Assembly: GCA_024279575.1 (NCBI GenBank)
Contig: JAJRRJ010000008.1
Coordinates: 1-7,288 of the forward strand
Length of the DNA: 7,288 nucleotides
From: Alphaproteobacteria bacterium
GTDB taxonomy: Bacteria; Pseudomonadota; Alphaproteobacteria; Rhizobiales; Devosiaceae
Reading direction: 5' to 3'
The position numbers were made by a program, and so were the translations under genes. The notes beneath the pieces were generated by a model, which saw only the letters and a program-made list of their open reading frames with translations, did not search any database and was not told the origin of the DNA. Shown here one piece after another: positions 5,472 to 7,288 of the stretch (position 1 is the first letter of the stretch; each line of letters begins with the position of its first letter).

Positions 5472-6110
5472 ATGCGCTTTAAGAAACTCTTTGCAAAACT
5501 ACTCCTGTCCACAGCACTACTTACCCCCCTGACCTCCCCCCTTGTGGCCCAAAGCGCCCCAATCGATGCCCGTGTGCATGAAAGGTTCCTCGCGACCTAT
5601 ACCGGTGTATGCGATGAACTCCTGACCGGCCCAGACCTCACTGCTATGAAACCTGCCATTTATCAGCTGTTTTATCGCAATGCCTATGATGAAAAAAGCC
5701 AGCCTGCCAACGAATACCGGCTTTATGAATACCCCTGTTATGCAGGGGCCTACAATTTCAGTTCGCTCTATTTCAGCGCCAATGAATATAACGAAGTCGC
5801 CCAGCTCTATTTTGCATTTCCAGATTTTGATGTCACCTATAAGGATGATGAAGAGAGCGTTGTCGACCAGATTACCCTCAATGGTTTTTCCACATGGGAA
5901 AGCCTGACAAACCCCGGATATGACGAAAAAACCATGACCCTTTATTCCAACAGCAGATGGCGCGGACTGGGAGATGCATCCTCCTCCGGGCGTTGGGAGT
6001 TTCGCAAGGGATCCTGGGTGCTGACAACCTATGACATAGATCCCACCTATGACGGCGAAATTTCAATGATACGGATTTTTGGTGAAGGCACGCCTCCCGC
6101 TTATGACTGA
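5472..6110 (+). CDS. Secreted DUF1176-like protein
   Basis: A 212-residue exported protein. Residues 1-27 form a signal peptide (RFKK, hydrophobic LLLSTALLTPL, likely cleavage near VAQ-SA). The mature part has only two cysteines (47 and 89), which could form a disulfide. The pattern 'YEYPCYAGAYNFSSLYF' (85-101), followed by a LYFAFPDFDV strand, 'SLTNPGYDEKTMTLYSNS' (144-161) and 'RGLGDASSSGRWEF' (164-177), resembles the C-terminal half of DUF1176 proteins. There, a GRGLGDCG motif precedes a W-rich strand; here Ala169 stands where that Cys is usual. Function is unknown; a periplasmic binding or structural role is only a guess. The start is well supported: AGGA (5461-5464) lies seven bases before the ATG. 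The stop overlaps the ATG of a DUF1801 remnant (ATGACTGA). Confidence 0.75.
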   Translation: MRFKKLFAKLLLSTALLTPLTSPLVAQSAPIDARVHERFLATYTGVCDELLTGPDLTAMKPAIYQLFYRNAYDEKSQPANEYRLYEYPCYAGAYNFSSLYFSANEYNEVAQLYFAFPDFDVTYKDDEESVVDQITLNGFSTWESLTNPGYDEKTMTLYSNSRWRGLGDASSSGRWEFRKGSWVLTTYDIDPTYDGEISMIRIFGEGTPPAYD

Positions 6111-6270
6111 AAACATACTGGATCAGCAACAGTTGCTGGACAAGCCTGGCCCCCATAAAACTAGCAAAGCCTGCCTCTATACCAAAAAACTAAAACAGGT
6201 GGATTTAACTATTCTTGAGCAACTTATGGCAAAATCTATTGCCGCCACAACGGTCAAACATCCCCACTGA
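6103..6270 (+). pseudogene. C-terminal remnant of a DUF1801 gene
   Basis: A 55-residue frame from ATG 6103 to TGA 6268-6270. Residues ~11-52 match the C-terminal end of DUF1801 proteins: LLDKPGPHKTSKACLYTKKLKQVDLTILEQLMAKS corresponds to the usual 'LLxxLGKHKTGKSCLYIKxLxDVDLxVLExLIxxS'. DUF1801 proteins are about 130 residues, so the N-terminal two thirds is missing and the frame is instead preceded by the DUF1176-like gene. The ATG overlaps that gene's stop by eight bases, so the fragment could still be translated by coupling. I read it as a truncated gene left by deletion, not a functional domain. Confidence 0.65.
6124..6138. repeat. 15-bp perfect dyad CAGCAAC-A-GTTGCTG
   Basis: Two perfect 7-bp arms around a single A, 14 bases after the stop of the DUF1176-like gene and inside the DUF1801 remnant. 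The symmetry suits a protein-binding site; as RNA only a five-pair stem would form and no T-run follows. It may be incidental to the coding remnant, marking no more than the deletion junction area. Confidence 0.35.
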
Positions 6271-6301
6271 CACCATAGCACCTCACCAATAAAAAGGGGC
6301 C

Positions 6302-6475
6302 GTGCTGACCATTGTCGAACACGACCCCAAAGAACCTGCCGGTTGCGCTGTTGAGGTTTAGGGGGACCACAACCGACCTATTCTCAAAAAGCTCACCGCA
6401 TGCATGGGACGTTTGCTGCGTGAACTGACCCCTTATATGGGCACTAATTACGGCATAAAAAGAGCATTCACATAA
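6302..6475 (+). pseudogene. Stop-interrupted coding-like frame
   Basis: From GTG 6302 (AAAAAGGGG just upstream) the frame reads VLTIVEHDPKEPAGCAVEV, then TAG at 6359-6361, and continues GDHNRPILKKLTACMGRLLRE and onwards to TAA 6473-6475. Both halves look protein-like, so this may be a decayed small gene or gene fragment. I do not recognise the family. The rest of the 461-base stretch 6111-6571 holds the DUF1801 remnant on the left and the amn leader on the right. Confidence 0.3.
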
Positions 6476-6477
6476 CT

Positions 6478-6513
6478 GTGATGATTTTCTTTGAAAATTA
6501 AAGTTTGCATCAC
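6478..6513. promoter_or_regulatory. Spaced dyad and nested palindrome upstream of amn
   Basis: GTGATG (6479-6484) and CATCAC (6508-6513) are reverse complements 23 bases apart. Between them ATTTTC-TTT-GAAAAT (6484-6498) forms a smaller hairpin. TTGAAA at 6491-6496 could serve as a -35 element, with a weak -10 (GATAGC) 17 bases on. This lies about 60 bases before the amn ATG, the expected place for a promoter-operator. Confidence 0.4.
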
Positions 6514-6571
6514 GATAGCGGGTGGCCCATTATGTCCGACAATTTACCTTTTACTCACAACGGAGAACTCT

Positions 6572-7288
6572 ATGAAATTCATCAGCCCCGCCCCCCTTCC
6601 CGCACAGGCATTTACCGATCCGGCCAAGGCATGGGAATACGCCCATGAAATATATGAACGCAACACCGCCTTCATTCGCGACAATTTCAAGGCGCTGACT
6701 ACCGGGCGCAATCAAAAAGGCAAAGTGCGCGCGTTTTATCCAAAAATCAGCGTGAATATTACTTCATACCGCAAGTCCGCCTCCTCGCTGCCCTATGGTT
6801 TTTTGCATTCACCCGGACTTTACTCCACAACTCTAACCGCAACCGAGTTGTTCAAATCGTACCTGATTGACCAGTTTGCCCTTGTGCTTAAAAACCACGG
6901 CGGGGTTATCGAGGTCGCAGAATCTGACACACCAATTCCCCTGCACTATGCTGCCAACAGCGCCAACGGCATTGACGCTTCAGGACTTGAAGTCCCGTTG
7001 CGAGATCTGTTTGATGCGCCCGATTTGGGAAATACTGATGACGTAATTTCCAACGGCACGTTGATCCCTGAAGATGGGCATGCAAACCCCCTTGCAGCCT
7101 TTACTGCCCCCCGAATTGATTATTCCCTAAATCGCCTTTCCCACTACACCGCCACCGACGCAGAACACTTTCAGAATTTTGTAATTTTCACCAACTACCA
7201 GTTCTACATTGACGAATTCTGTGAGTTGGCCAAACAATACATGACCAATGGGCATGCAGATTACGACAGTTTTGTTGAACCGGGAAAC
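6572..7288 (+). CDS. amn: AMP nucleosidase, N-terminal half (3' end outside window)
   Basis: AMP nucleosidase hydrolyses AMP to adenine and ribose 5-phosphate in the cytoplasm, adjusting adenylate levels in purine salvage. The 239 visible residues, open to the right edge, are the Amn N-terminal domain: KAWEYAHEIYERNTAFIRD (19-37), 'YPKISVNITSYRK' (57-69), 'GLYSTTLTATELFKSYLIDQ' (82-101), SDTPIPLHYA (118-127), VPLRDLFDAPDL (141-152), RIDYSLNRLSHYT (181-193) and FTNYQFYIDEFC (206-217). Full-length enzymes are near 480-500 residues, so the nucleoside-phosphorylase-like catalytic domain lies beyond the window. The start is well supported: GGAGA (6562-6566) sits five bases before the ATG, and the domain begins directly after it. 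A dyad about 60 bases upstream is a candidate operator. Nothing suggests the gene is broken. Confidence 0.93.
   Translation, partial: MKFISPAPLPAQAFTDPAKAWEYAHEIYERNTAFIRDNFKALTTGRNQKGKVRAFYPKISVNITSYRKSASSLPYGFLHSPGLYSTTLTATELFKSYLIDQFALVLKNHGGVIEVAESDTPIPLHYAANSANGIDASGLEVPLRDLFDAPDLGNTDDVISNGTLIPEDGHANPLAAFTAPRIDYSLNRLSHYTATDAEHFQNFVIFTNYQFYIDEFCELAKQYMTNGHADYDSFVEPGN

Noticed and set aside
1..7288. CRISPR array, tRNA/rRNA genes, insertion sequence or prophage attachment site
   Set aside because: No regularly spaced direct repeats, tRNA-like fold, transposase or integrase motif was seen on either strand.

Overview
The window looks like chromosomal DNA of a Gram-negative, probably marine or aquatic alphaproteobacterium. 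That is inference from family content (lipoprotein SleB-type cell wall hydrolase, short RecD-like helicase, DUF1176-like secreted protein, Amn-type AMP nucleosidase); no single gene fixes the genus. No rRNA, tRNA, CRISPR array, intact insertion sequence or prophage gene was recognised.

Left part (1-1978): the C-terminal end of a CHAT-domain protease (caspase/separase-like, His-Cys dyad present) runs in from the left edge. It is followed 198 bp later by a same-strand gene for a 273-residue protein with an unrecognised N-terminal half and a DUF4384-like C-terminal half. A strong hairpin with a T-run ends this unit. CHAT and DUF4384 domains recur in bacterial caspase-like signalling and defence proteins, so this is the most likely home of an undescribed system. 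A short motif (GAATTTCGCAAAA and variants) occurs before, inside and, inverted, after the DUF4384-like gene.

Middle part (1976-3415): three small envelope-type genes. A DUF4342 protein with a very acidic tail (minus strand) diverges from a membrane protein built from two tandem copies of a one-TM module (plus strand), with a spaced 8-bp inverted repeat between them. A short PGPGW-like membrane protein, apparently TTG-started, lies convergent to the second one.

Right-middle part (3416-6110): a SleB-family lipoprotein hydrolase converges on a RecD-like DNA helicase whose leader contains a tight hairpin. The helicase diverges from a 48-residue putative secreted peptide and a DUF1176-like secreted protein.

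Right part (6103-7288): a 3' remnant of a DUF1801 gene overlaps the end of the DUF1176-like gene. A second, stop-interrupted frame follows, then the first half of amn (AMP nucleosidase), which runs off the right edge behind a spaced dyad. From 1976 on the window is mostly ordinary housekeeping and envelope genes, with signs of gene decay between 6111 and 6475.
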